NCBI GenBank assembly: GCA_905221605.1
Contig: CAJNDS010002339.1
Location: 124,001-188,000, forward strand
DNA from: Symbiodinium natans
Taxonomy: Eukaryota > Sar > Dinophyceae > Suessiales > Symbiodiniaceae
Length of the DNA stretch: 64,000 nt
Direction of reading: 5' to 3'
Shown: in pieces, positions 1-10,646 of the stretch
Numbering within the stretch: the first letter of the stretch is position 1
How the letters are laid out: each line of letters starts with the position of its first letter
Program-made: the position numbers and the translations under genes
Notes under the pieces: generated by a model
Told to the model about the DNA's origin: nothing
Database searches by the model: none
Seen by the model: only the letters and a program-made list of their open reading frames with translations

Positions 1-1
1 T

Positions 2-727
2 GAAAAGCTTGAGAAAATCCCGACAAACCTGGCGAAGTACGAGCCAGTGGCAAGAGACCTTGCGTTGGGATCTGTTCCTCTGCTTGTGATCGAGGTGTTT
101 TGTTCAACGGACAGTGCGTTGTGCCGAGCGTGTGCTCGTGACCGAGTAGCATATATAGGCATAACTGAGAAAGAAGACTTCTTAAGCAAGAGTACCCAAA
201 TGTTTCTAGGAGAGGTCTTGCTGTGTCTGTTGAGTAGGAAACCGCCCCAGATCTATGTCCACATAGCTTCCCCGTGTACCGCTGGATGTAGCTACCGCTT
301 TAAGAACTGGCATCGACCGAAGTTTCGACATCGGTGGCGAGAGCAGGTCAAGAAGCATGTTGCATCTTGGAAAGCTTTAGGAAGACTTCTGGAGGACCGC
401 TGCAAAGAGATTCTGGTTACCCAGGAATGGCCAAAGAACTGTGGTCTTTGGAAGGAGGAAAGTTATCTGAAAGAAAAGAAGCGCCTTGGTCTGAACTTTG
501 GAAGGGTTGTGGACCGTTGTGCCTTCGACGGGGTCTTTAAGCGGTGGTTCTTTGCTACAAACCGAGAGGAGTGGAGTGAAATCTTCTCTGGAAAGCCCTG
601 TGACAAAAGTCATCAGCATGTTTCCCTTGCTAGTGTCGAAGAAACAGGTATCTATCCGACTAAACTGGGTAGAGCTCTTTTGCGTGCTGCGAAAGTCACG
701 TTAGGTCTTGTAGGAACACCTTCTTAG
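2..727 (+). CDS. Partial ORF, possible retroelement-type protein (5' end outside window)
   Basis: One frame is open from the first bases of the window to a TAG at 725-727, about 241 codons, so the true start lies upstream. The translation looks protein-like: a hydrophobic strand followed by EVFCSTDSAL near residue 32, then HIASPCTAG near residue 97, then a Lys/Arg/Trp-rich helical stretch. The 'E-x-C...DSAL' plus 'H-I-x-x-PCTAG' pattern reminds me of ORFs that recur next to reverse transcriptases in dinoflagellate genomes, but that is a recollection and not a search result. No reverse transcriptase motif is visible here. Just past the stop, a second plus-strand frame (738-861) reads sensibly, so the gene may be frame-disrupted. 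It is on the same strand as the other genes. Confidence 0.45.
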   Translation, partial: EKLEKIPTNLAKYEPVARDLALGSVPLLVIEVFCSTDSALCRACARDRVAYIGITEKEDFLSKSTQMFLGEVLLCLLSRKPPQIYVHIASPCTAGCSYRFKNWHRPKFRHRWREQVKKHVASWKALGRLLEDRCKEILVTQEWPKNCGLWKEESYLKEKKRLGLNFGRVVDRCAFDGVFKRWFFATNREEWSEIFSGKPCDKSHQHVSLASVEETGIYPTKLGRALLRAAKVTLGLVGTPS

Positions 728-737
728 GTCGGCAGTA

Positions 738-861
738 GGAGTGCTCGCTTTCGGACTTTGCCTGGGATGAGATGTTTAAGCACTGGAAACACCGAGCTGT
801 GAAGAAGTGCGTGGCTCTGAGGCATTACAGTCCAAGCGGGGGTGTGAAAGTTCCTGTCTAA
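738..861 (+). pseudogene. Out-of-frame continuation of the 5'-edge ORF
   Basis: Directly after the TAG at 725-727 a different plus frame reads a plausible 40-residue tail containing SDFAWDEMFKHWKH and ending at TAA 859-861. Its composition (Trp, Lys, His, Arg) resembles the end of the ORF upstream. The simplest readings are a frameshift in a decaying element or a short unrecognised intron. Confidence 0.3.
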
Positions 862-3215
862 GGACATGTTAACTTTGTTGTCCTGCATGCTGGCTCAGAG
901 TTGTGTGTGTGTAGTTGTAGGAACTCCGTAGTTGTGCCTTGGAGGCTCGACGGGAGTGCTGCTTTAAGTGGGAAAGCCTTTTGAAGTGCTTGAGTTGTAG
1001 GGATGTGTGTCTGGAAGCTGTAGAAGTGTCTGTGCACGTTTTTGCCTGCTTTAGGTGTAGTTGGGTAGGTCCCGAGAACTCCCACTGACGTTTGAGTTTG
1101 TTTTGTGGCTGTGGAGAACACGTGGCAGAGCAGAGTTTTCACCTGTGTGTAAAGAGTTTCACTGACGAAGCCTCCGGCTTATGACTTTGGCTCAAGTCGT
1201 GAGAAAAAGAGGGTTCAGCGCGCTGCTGCTGTGTTTTCACAAGCAAAGACAACACGAACCGACAAGAACCACCCAGCCAACCAAAGCAACAAAGTCAGTA
1301 AACAACCAAAAAAAGAAACACTAGAAGGCGGCGAAACTACTGAGGCACCAAGTTGGTGCGGGGAAACCGCAAAATGCGATTGAGTGCCAGAGAACAAAAA
1401 CTACCATCGCGCTCAAGCAACAAACACAACATTGCACCTCTCATTTTCTTTATTTCTTTGTTTTTTCTGCACATTCTTGTCTTTGCTTTTTTTTCTTGTA
1501 TTCATGTTCGAACAGCACGCAAGACGGACAACGGTGTTTTGGACACACTCTTCATCCGCGGCCGGCACAGTTGAGCCACTGCAAATAAGAAGGATCTACC
1601 CCTGACGTGTGTCCGTGTCGATCAATGTAGCACCACACCACAGAAGAAAGGAAGAGCATCAGAGCAGACTGACCCCGTTGCGGGCTTGGTATCACGCGTC
1701 GGCCACGGAGGCTTGGCCAAGGCTTGGCGGCTGCATCCTTCTGCAAAACATAAAAAATTGTGGATTGTTTTGCCGTCGGTGTAAGATGACTAAGACGCTG
1801 TGTTGCTTAAAATCAGATGAGCTTGCTCGTTTGTCTTGGCCGTGTACGTGGCCGCGGCAAAGTTGCACTGATGTGTTGGCGCCCACGGGAAGCTCGACGG
1901 TGCAGAGTGCCGGCCATCTTGTTCTTCCAGTACAAAACATTGCAGTCCGCTTAGAAAGGCGTCGGTTATGCGCGCCAAGCCACTAGCCACTCCACCGCCC
2001 CCACCGAGCTCACTGCCCATCGCCCACCTTCTTCCGCCTCCGCCACTTCCCTGCCACGTTTCAGGCCACTAGCTCGGCAACCCGCGTTGCTGTATGCTTC
2101 CGACAAGGCGCCCGGGCCTTCTTCCGAACACGGAGGGGTGACCAAGCTGTTCTAGGGATTTTTAGCGCACTTCCCCTTTCGGCAAGCCCTCAAGCCCGAG
2201 AAGGTGAAGGAGCGGATGGTTTGTGCGCTGAAGACCAGCATCCGGCACGAGTTGCTCAAGCTGAAGACTGCCACTTTTTAGGGCCTTCCTTCACCACGTT
2301 TCAGGGCCTCCACTTTTCCCACGAGTCCACCACCCAGCGCCCACCTTTCAGAGTTCTGGTACCCTTCTTTATGATGTTTTAAGGGGCTCCAGCGCAGACC
2401 CGTCCCCGCCCGCCTTCCACCAAGGGCCTTCCGCCACTTTTTAGGACACCAGGAAACCGTAGAAGGTCTGGCTTTGCTTGGAACCAGTCCATTTCTTGGC
2501 CTTCACTTTGTGACCACATTGCAAACAAAGTGGCCTCTTCTAGCCTCTTGTTAAGTCTTTTCTTCAACGGTGCCCACCGTTGTTCCTTAGTGAAATTCCT
2601 TGGTATTGAGAACGCCCGTTCTCTCGTGCCAACTAATGTTAATGTTTCCAACTTAATTGATTCGTCCAACAGCTGTTGGGAACGCCCGTTCCCTTCCGCA
2701 AGTATATAGTTTTTTGGGTTTCTTGCGCGTCTGTGCAGTACGGATAGCTTCGGCGTAAGGTATCTGCACTATGTCGCAAGTGCGAATTCGTTTTTACCAA
2801 ACCTTTTAACTTTGCGGTGCGTGTGAAGATAGGAGCATGTTTTTGCCGCAGTCTGAGATCAATGTTTACTTTTGAACGCCGTGCATCATTCTCGACTGGC
2901 CCAAACTGCACTTGTCAGGCCCACCCGGCCGAGAGCACTAAATGTTGCTTGTGGTGACTCTGCCGTTGAGACGGGGAAGGTGGGTGTTTGTTAGTTAGTG
3001 CGCTTCCCCTGGTTAGTAAGAGCGAGAACGCCAAGGAAGTGCTTTGCGCATTGCGCTGGCCTTTGTTTGCTAGTAAGAGCGAGAACGCAGCAAAGGTTAG
3101 GCCTTCGAATAACTGCCCTACACCCAGCAGCAAGCCTGCTTCTCCCATCCGTGCAGCGTATCAACTCATTGCAACAGTGGAGTGCGCTTAGTGCAAGTGC
3201 CACGCCCCCTAGCTA
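862..3215. other. Spacer without convincing gene
   Basis: I see only short overlapping ORFs on both strands and no exon-like segment with matching splice signals. The one item of note is a match to the end of the dinoflagellate spliced leader at 1186-1196, listed separately. A short direct duplication (TTGGGAACGCCCGTTC-like, near 2606 and 2677) and a repeated AGTAAGAGCGAGAACGC (about 3016 and 3073) show the low-level repetitiveness typical of the window. Confidence 0.5.
1173..1196 (+). other. Possible degenerate spliced-leader relic
   Basis: The stretch TCCG-(9 nt)-TTTGGCTCAAG shares its first four and last eleven bases with the dinoflagellate spliced leader, whose 3' part is TTTTGGCTCAAG. 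The middle does not match. Relic leaders are known in dinoflagellate genomes from reintegrated mRNAs. No gene is seen immediately downstream, so this may be chance. Confidence 0.2.
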
Positions 3216-3219
3216 GTAC

Positions 3220-3815
3220 GAGCCTTGCCACCAGGTACCCGCACATGCACAGGCTCGACGTGCCCAGGCCCGTCCGGGTCAGGCGTAGCTGTAGGTGCTC
3301 GCGCGTGCGCAGGCTCAAGGTGCACAGGCCCTGCTGAGCCAGGCCTGCTTGCAGGTGCCGGCAAGTGCACAAGCTCAAGGTGCACAGGCCCTTCCGGGTC
3401 AGGGGTGCTTGCAGGTGCCCGCGCAGGCTCAAGGTGCACAGGCCCCTCCGGGTGCGTGCTTGCAAGTGCCTGCAAATGCACAGGCACAAGGTGCACAGGC
3501 CCTACCGGGTCAGGCGTGCTTGCAGGTGCCCGCATATGCACAGGCTCAAGGTGCACAGGCCCTTACAGGTGCCAGCAAAGGCGCAGGCTCAAGGTGCACA
3601 GGCCCTTCCGGGGCAGGCGTGCTTGCAGGTGCCCGCACATGCGCAGGCTCAAGGTGCACAGGCCCTTCCGGGTCAGGTGTGCTTACAGGTACCAGCAAAA
3701 GCACAGGCTCAAGGTGCACAGGCCCTTCCGGCTCAGGCGTGCTCGCAGGTGCCAACACACTCAAGGTGCACAGGCCCTTCCAGGTCAGGCGTGCTCGCAG
3801 GCGCCCGCAAATGTA
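3220..3815 (+). repeat. 60-bp minisatellite, open in all three plus frames
   Basis: About ten imperfect copies of a 60-bp unit built around CTCAAGGTGCACAGGCCCTT and CAGGCGTGCTTGCAGGTGCC. Because 60 is a multiple of three and the unit lacks stops, each plus frame stays open and encodes a 20-residue periodic peptide, for example AQGAQALPGQACLQVPA in the frame starting near 3295. Some units are shortened, and the frames still do not close. No start context or splice sites identify a gene, so coding status is unknown. Confidence 0.85.
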
Positions 3816-4235
3816 GCAGATGCCACAGGTTTTGAGGTCCCTGTTGCAGAGCAGACCACCGTTGGTTTATTTGTCAGGCGTCCCAGGTTCAGCAGATGCC
3901 GCAGGTCCTCAGGTCCCTATTGCAGCACAGACCGTCGTGGGTCTTGTGCCAGGCGTCCCAGGTTCAGCAGATGCCGCAGGTTCTCATCAGGTCCCTATTG
4001 CAGACAGACCACTGCGGGTCTTGTGCCAGGCGTCCCAGGTTCAGCAGATGCCACAGGTCCTCAGGTCCTCATTGCAGCATGAACCACCGTGGGTCTATTG
4101 CCAGGTGTCCCAGGTACAACTGAGTGCTGCACGTGCCTTGTGGGTCTTGTGCCTGGCGTTCCTGGTTCAGTAGATGTCACAGGTCCTCAGGTCCCTATTG
4201 TAGCACAAACCACCGGGTACTTGCGCCAGGCGGCC
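3815..4235 (+). repeat. ~75-bp minisatellite adjoining the 60-bp array
   Basis: Five to six degenerate copies of a roughly 75-bp unit run through CAGATGCCACAGGTCCTCAG, GTCCCTATTGCAGCACAGAC and GTGCCAGGCGTCCCAGGTTC. One copy near 4120-4170 is truncated. The array follows the 60-bp array directly, and both share CAGGTGCC/CAGGCGT submotifs, which suggests a common origin followed by unit rearrangement. One plus frame (3225-4082) runs through both arrays. Confidence 0.8.
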
Positions 4236-4945
4236 CAAGCCCCAGGTGTGCACTGTGGAGGTTGGGATTCTCCCTTGAAGTTCCCCTCTTGGCTATGCCC
4301 TCAACAACCCAAAAAATGCTGTGAAAGATTGGAGGGAATTGCATGGTGTGAAAGGAGGTATCGTAATGTGCTTGGCCAAGGACGAAAGTGAAGCTGAGAA
4401 TGAATAAAGAGCGTTGCAGAACAAAGGAATTGAGTACTGGAAAAAGCCTTCCCCACTGGAGGGGGGGGGGAATCCCAAAACCTGCAGTCACGCTGAGGGG
4501 CCCAAGCCTTGCCAGTCGGTGCAAGCGTGCCGGGTTAGCTGAGGTGTAGTGTTAAAATGTTCTTTAGTAGTATTCCCGTCTACTCAAAATGCTCCCTTAC
4601 ATCCACTTGCCTTTTATGCACCTAGCGCTGCGGGGCTCCGCGAAGGCGTCTTGTTGATGAGCCTGGCGGGCTCGTCTGTGTGCAGCTCTGTGCGTGGTGG
4701 CAGTTGGGGGGTGTGCAGGTTTCTGCATTTAGGGTTTAGGTTTGCTGCTTAGGTTTCTGGTCTGCCCCTCACTCTTGTGACAGTGCTAGTCGCAGCATAG
4801 GGCGGAGGCCTTATTGTGTCAGTATTTATCCGGCAGGGACGCTCGCTCCTGTTTCTGCTGGAAAAGTGCCTGGAACAACCGGCAGGGATAAGCCTGTCCA
4901 TGCTGGAGGGGTGCCCTCATGTTGGAGTGCCAGCAGTGAGTAGAC
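4236..4945. other. Spacer with a G-run and a short telomere-like motif
   Basis: No gene is supported. A nine-base G run sits near 4461-4470. A short GCATTTAGGGTTTAGGTTT at about 4727-4745 resembles the TTTAGGG telomere repeat but is too short to mean much alone. Confidence 0.4.
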
Positions 4946-4949
4946 CCTA

Positions 4950-6130
4950 AACTGCTGCTTAAAACTTCTTCAGACGGCCCAGAAGTGATTAGGACTCGCA
5001 AACGGTTGCCGGAACCTTCGCCAGAAGGCCCAGAAGGGATGACAGAATCTGCTGCTTCAGCCCTACCAGGAGGCGCAGAGGAGGTTAAGAGGAGGTTAAG
5101 TCGTGCACCCGAAGCTTGAGGTCCCTCGGGACTTGGGAGCAGCAGGGAGGGAAATCGCGAACCTGAAGCCTATCGGGTTTCAGGACCCGGCATGAAGTAC
5201 AAGAGCGAACCTGAAGCCTATGGGCCTACGCGACCTGGGAGCAGCAAAGCCTATGGGCTCTCCGGACCCGGGAGCAGCAGGGAGAGAGATCTCGAGCCTG
5301 AAGCTTATTGACCTACGGGACCTGCGAGCAAGGCGGAGAGATATCACGAGCCTATCGGCTCTCACAGGACCTGAGAGCAGCAGAGATGTGTGAGCAGCAC
5401 GCAGATAAATCGCAAACTTGAAGCCTATGGGCTCTCCGGACCCGGGAGCAGCAGGGAGAAAGATCTCGAGCCTGAAGCTTATTGACCTGCGGGACCTGTG
5501 AGCAAGGCGGAGAGATATCACGAGCCTATCGGCTCTCACAGGACCTGAGAGCAGCAGAGATGTGTATCGTCTTGCGCAAACTGCCCATTCTGTGACAGGT
5601 TTGCAGTCGCAAAAATCGGCCGCTGCGCGGGGCAGTTGAGGGACCACAGTATCTTTAAGTTTCTGGATGCCAAGCAATGGACGCCGCATCTATTGACAGG
5701 CATCTTGGGCACCTTGCCTGCAATCTCACTGCCCGGCCAGGAGGGCGCCCGCCCTCCTGTGCTGTGGCAAGCAGAAGCAGTGGGTAGACCTCTCGCTGAT
5801 GCCTCAAGATTTTCAGAAGGCCCAGAAATGATTAGGCCTCTCAAACTGCTGTCCCAACAGTTGCCTGAAGGCCCTGAAGTGATTAGGCTTCTCAAACTGT
5901 TGCCTCAACCTTCCCTGGAGGGCTCAGAGTGATTAGGCCTCTCAAACTGCTGCCTAAAACTTCTCCGGAAGGCCCAGCAGTGAGTAGGCTTCTCAAACTG
6001 CTGCCTAAAACTTCTCCAGGAGGCCCAGAAGTGATTAAGCCCTGCAAACGGCTGCCAACCAGAAGGCCCAGAAGGGATGTGAGGAACTGCTGCTTCGACC
6101 TATCCCAGCAGGTCCAAAAGTGACTAGGCC
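4950..6130 (+). repeat. Dispersed ~57-bp repeat field with an internal 174-bp tandem duplication
   Basis: A unit around AAGGCCCAGAAGTGATTAGG and CTCTCAAACTGCTGCCTCAA occurs near 4970-5060 and at least five times at 5815-6125, spaced about 54-60 bp. Between the blocks, 5251-5395 and 5425-5565 are two near-identical copies of a segment (CTATGGGCTCTCCGGACCCG to GACCTGAGAGCAGCAGAGAT) offset by 174 bp, preceded by degenerate partial copies. Minus-strand ORFs here are by-products of the repeats. Confidence 0.75.
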
Positions 6131-6420
6131 TAGCACTTTGCTGTGGGTCCCGCATCAGGTGTAGTCACGGGGTAAACCTGCTTGAAGTGCTCTCAAAAAA
6201 TCGGCCGCTGCGCGGGGCTCCGAGTTCTAAGGCCCCTTGACTCTCACACTTGACGCGCGGTTGGCTGCAGACCGTTAAGCAGCCTTGTGGGCCTTAAACT
6301 GCACCAGGCTAAGCACGCCAAGCCGATAGGCTCCCGGTACCTGGGAAGCACACTGCCCAAGTGCCAGCCAGCAGTTTGGGGCTCTTGCGCCGTCTCAAAA
6401 ATCGGCCGCTGCGCGGGGCT
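5610..6420 (+). repeat. Three copies of a short GC-rich motif
   Basis: CAAAAATCGGCCGCTGCGCG followed by GGGC occurs three times in the same orientation, at about 5610-5633, 6194-6218 and 6393-6419, in otherwise different surroundings. The A-run length varies by one base. The match is about 24 nt each time, far beyond chance. It may be the conserved core of a short interspersed element. Confidence 0.7.
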
Positions 6421-9400
6421 GTAACAATATGGCCTCTTGCAAGCAGCGCTCCAGGCCTGCCCTATGGCCATAGCTACGTGAGGACGCCCGGACTCACACA
6501 GCGCAGACTGCAGCATAGTGTAGCCACACCAGCCCCTTGTCTGCCCCCGCTCGTCGGGGGGGAAGGGGTCGCCTTTTCTGGCACTCTGTGTGCATTGTGC
6601 TTAGTGTGCTTGCAACTTTCTTGCCAACCACAATGGAGTCCTGAGTGCTATTGCTACGGCCCTGGCGCTTGTGTGGGGACTGTCTCTACGGACGCGTTGA
6701 GCAGTTTAGGTGACGGAGGTTCCTTGCCTTACGGCCTACCCATACTTTCGCTTAATGTCTGTACCAGACGTGGCGCAGCATTGCTTTGGGTGACAGGCTG
6801 CTGAGTGATTGGTGCAGGTAGGTTCTTGTTTGCATTGGTCTCACCATGCTGGCCGGGCGTTAAGTTGTCTTGCAATAAGGGCCTCTGCGCTAGCGGTTGC
6901 TTCTTTGTAGTCACGACTTCTTTTACGCTCGCTGGCTTGTACAGTTTGACGTTTGGCGCTTTTGGTTTTGGCGGGTTGCTGCGGGTTTTTGTGGTTGTGT
7001 TTGGTGGTGTTTTTGGTGTGTGCTTGTTTCGGTTTTCGCGCCTGCGACTGTTTCACCTCTAGTGTTGAGACCCACAAGGACGGCCTACTGCGCTGCTGAT
7101 GTAGTAAAGAGGCGTCGGTTCAAAAAAAAAAAGCGCACCACAGAGCTATTTTGCGAGCGGACGACGTTTGCATTCCTTTTCGATTGCCTGCCTTTGAAGA
7201 TGACCGCTGGAACGGCTGGTGGCACCTCCAACCATGCATCACGCCTGCCGAGAATGGCATGACGCGGCTACGGCGCACTGGGCCGCTTGCAAAGGGCTTG
7301 CCCGGTCGAGACATCTCACCAGGCAAAGTCTTAACAGCTTTTGGTTTTTCGATGTATTGCCATCGATACCAGAACTGTGAGGCTTTCAAGGCAAAGCCTC
7401 TGGGTGATGATCCCTTGTTCTGCGAAACTATGCATATGACCAACCTCGCGCAACGCACGCGTTTGCTGCTTCGTGTGTGCTTGGGCTGTCCGCGGTTGTG
7501 TGGTCGCCTGACGGTTGTGAAGGTCGCTAATTACAGTACTCAGTACGGTGGTTTGGATGGGTTCCACGGCCGCCCATTCTAAAAGGACGGCTGCTTGTTG
7601 AGGATTGTAGTTGTCTCCGACACCCAAATCTAGAACACACACACACAACACATCTTTTGGTGCATCTTCGGATTTTGTTATTGTTTTGGCATTCTTGTAG
7701 GTAAGCAGGATCGTCCACTCGTCCCCCGTTTCTGAACACAGCCCCGCTTCCAACATGCAAGAATGTCGTGTGATTCGACAGAATTCAGACCATAAGTGCC
7801 ATGTTTCAGGCTTCAGGCTTGGTGTTCCAGCTCTGACAAGCATTCTCCTTGTGGGGCCGAGGGTGTCCCGGGCTTCCCGGCGGGCGCGCTGGGCTTCAAC
7901 GAGGCGCGGGTCTCGCTCTTGTTGGGCTTCTTGCTTCCAAATTTTGGTTGACGGAAGGGTCCTACTCCCTGGGTTGAGATGGGGTGCAGGCAGATGGGAG
8001 AGTGGGATGACTAGTGTTCCGGGCTAGGCCATTCTGGTCGCTTTGCTATCGAGTCTCAAGACTTAACAGCATCAGAGAGGCATCACGTCTTCCAAGGTAC
8101 TTAGTCTTCTTTCGCTCGTGCATTTGCCCATGCATTTTTTTGGGCATCATGCTACTCGGAGAGTACGCAATGTACTAAGTTCGGATCGCACACTCATCGC
8201 AAAAACATGTGAGACGGGGAGCGAATGGTCTGCCCAACTTCAGCAGGGTGAGACTTCGCCATGGCAACAAGATGTGGAAGACAAGTCGGGCTATCAGGAG
8301 AAGAGCAAAGCAAAACGCGTGAGAATCTAACCGTGTTGGGCTTGAGGCAGCTGTTTAGGGCCACACAGCCCCAAACCAAAGCTATCTGAGGAAGTTTGAA
8401 CTGGGCTACCTTTTGCTTTGCGTTGGGCTCCATACGGCTCCATGTTTGCAGGTCCCCGTGATGCTGCGATGTTCGCGGCTGCTTTCAACTGAAATCCTTT
8501 AGCTGGATATGTTGCACGAACCTGGGAGAACTGCAGGCCGGCTGGTTTTCAGCCTTCTCAAAGGCCCGGCGTGGGGGAAAGGGAAATGTCAGAAATGGCA
8601 CACTTGGGATCGCTTGGGCTTGGATGGGCTTGGGTAAAGGTTGTGTATTCAAAAAGGTGTTCAGGTTTTGGATGTGTCAACCGTCGCGTTGCAGATGTCC
8701 ATCGATGCTTACGTTAATCAGAACTCTGAGTCTCGATCGCATACTGCTGAAATGAGCGCCCCCTCTGGAAACACCCACAGCGCTGTAGTGGACCCTGGCA
8801 TGTAGAGTTCCCTTGAAGCACTTGTGGCTTCGGTTCTGTGTTGTGATGGGTACTTGAAAGCTTTTGCTCTTAAACGCAGAAGCAGGCTGACTGACAACTG
8901 CTGCTTTCCGGACCAACCTTTCTTCAAACGCTTTTAAGTAGGACTTGAGGTTACACAGTCCATAGCCGAGGGTTTGAGTTCGCACCGAAGCGCCGAGGAA
9001 TGAAATTCGACCTGCCGCGAATTCCCATGAGTGCATCACCCCCTAAGTCTGCGGATGCATGTGGACTGCGACCTGAAGCAAGTGCCAGCGACATCTTCTC
9101 AGGTGCCCAAAGCGTCTTCAACAGCGCTGCCAGCGTTGGCAGGCTGGCGAGCAATGTGGTTTTGAGGCTTTGACCCCAAGTACACAGCTACAGGTACGCT
9201 CAGTGCAGTCTGTAAACTCTCAGTACAGCACAGGGCCCCATTACTGAAGGCCAAAAAGTTCAAAACGGGCTTGATGCATACTTCAATGAAAAACGACTGA
9301 ACTTTCCTGATCGGAATGCTTGAACCCTCATACCCTCTTGCTTCCGATGCTGCAAGGTGATCGGCTGGCTGCACTCGAGCGGCGAGTGTTAACTCAAGAG

Positions 9401-10640
9401 CAGTTCATTGAAGCACTGCAGGCGATGGTTTTTTGCATGGTCAACAAACATGCATAGTGGCATACACGTACCACTTGATTCACTTGATGTTGATGTAGGT
9501 ATGAGTCGGTACGAAGATTCTTTTTGTGTATCTGGAGCCCGTGCCGACAGAGACACTTTGCATGACTGGCGATGTCTGGCGTGCTGCTCCATGCCTATGT
9601 CTGGCCTTGTTGCCGCAGCCCTGCCAAGTGTGAACGCCTTTCCTTCACTTACTTCCTCCACGTCGTCCTTGCAGCTTGTGTCGACCTTTGAAAGCAGCGC
9701 TTCCTGTAATTACTATCTGTCGATCGCGTGGATACTCATTAGGGTGACGACCTTCAGCTGCGTGTTTGTGTTCTGCGTATGCCCAAACAGACATGTGGGG
9801 GGGCCTTGTGCGTTTTAAGTTCGGTCCTCGTCTTGGCACTTGGCACTCCGTTGGTTTGGGGCTCCAGTTGCCGCGGGTTCTGCGCGAAAGTAGTTGGGAG
9901 ACAGAGACAAGAGCTAGAGCTACCCACGGCACTTTGGGTGAAGACGTGTCTGGAGCAGAGAAGCCTCTGCTCGACTAAGTGAATGGTATGGCAAAGTGTG
10001 TTGCGTCTAGTTTTCGGGGCGGAGGTGTTGGGAAGACAGTTCTGCAACAGTTGTGCAACAGCTCCGGCAGCAGCGTGAGCTTGCTAGGGTCGTGGTTGTT
10101 GGTGTTGTGTTTTGCCACGGTGAACTTGAAAGGTTGAGATCTGCAGCCTCCGTGCGTGCATTGCCCGGCTCTGCGAGCCTGAGGCCCTTCGGGCTTTGTG
10201 GACTGGCTTCGTTTGCTGTTCCTATAGAACACCGTTGAATGCTGTAGTGCCTTTAAAGTCATTTTCTAGTCAGTCTTGCAGCTGAAGCCGTAGGGTCTGA
10301 TTGAGGTATTTTTCCCGCAACAAGTGAGGCAGTCAGCAAACTCTTGCCATAGCCAAACCTCTATCGTAAGCTTTGGCTGTGCCATATAGTTTCTTATCCC
10401 AATTGCTATTGCTGTGATCTTTCAACGCTCCAGTACTTCCGTCTTTCTGTTCCGGAGTCAGGTCTTTCAGGGGCTCAGAAATTCTAGAGTTTTCAAAGGC
10501 ACTACGAAGGTACTACAAGGGTACTAGCCGGAGGTTGTCAGGCTTTGCGGCTGAGGCTCGTAAGACTTGCAGATGCAAAAACGCCTTGAGCCTCAAATCG
10601 TAAATCGACCAAGTAGGATTCCTAATTCAATATTGAAGAT
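6420..10640. other. Long spacer with unsupported ORFs
   Basis: ORFs of up to 170 residues occur on both strands (for example 7151-7582 plus and 7331-7843 minus, which overlap). None shows a recognisable domain, consistent codon bias or splice context. A T/G-rich stretch at 6905-7060 and an A10 run near 7121 are notable only for composition. I call no gene here. Confidence 0.5.
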
Positions 10641-10646
10641 TCGACC

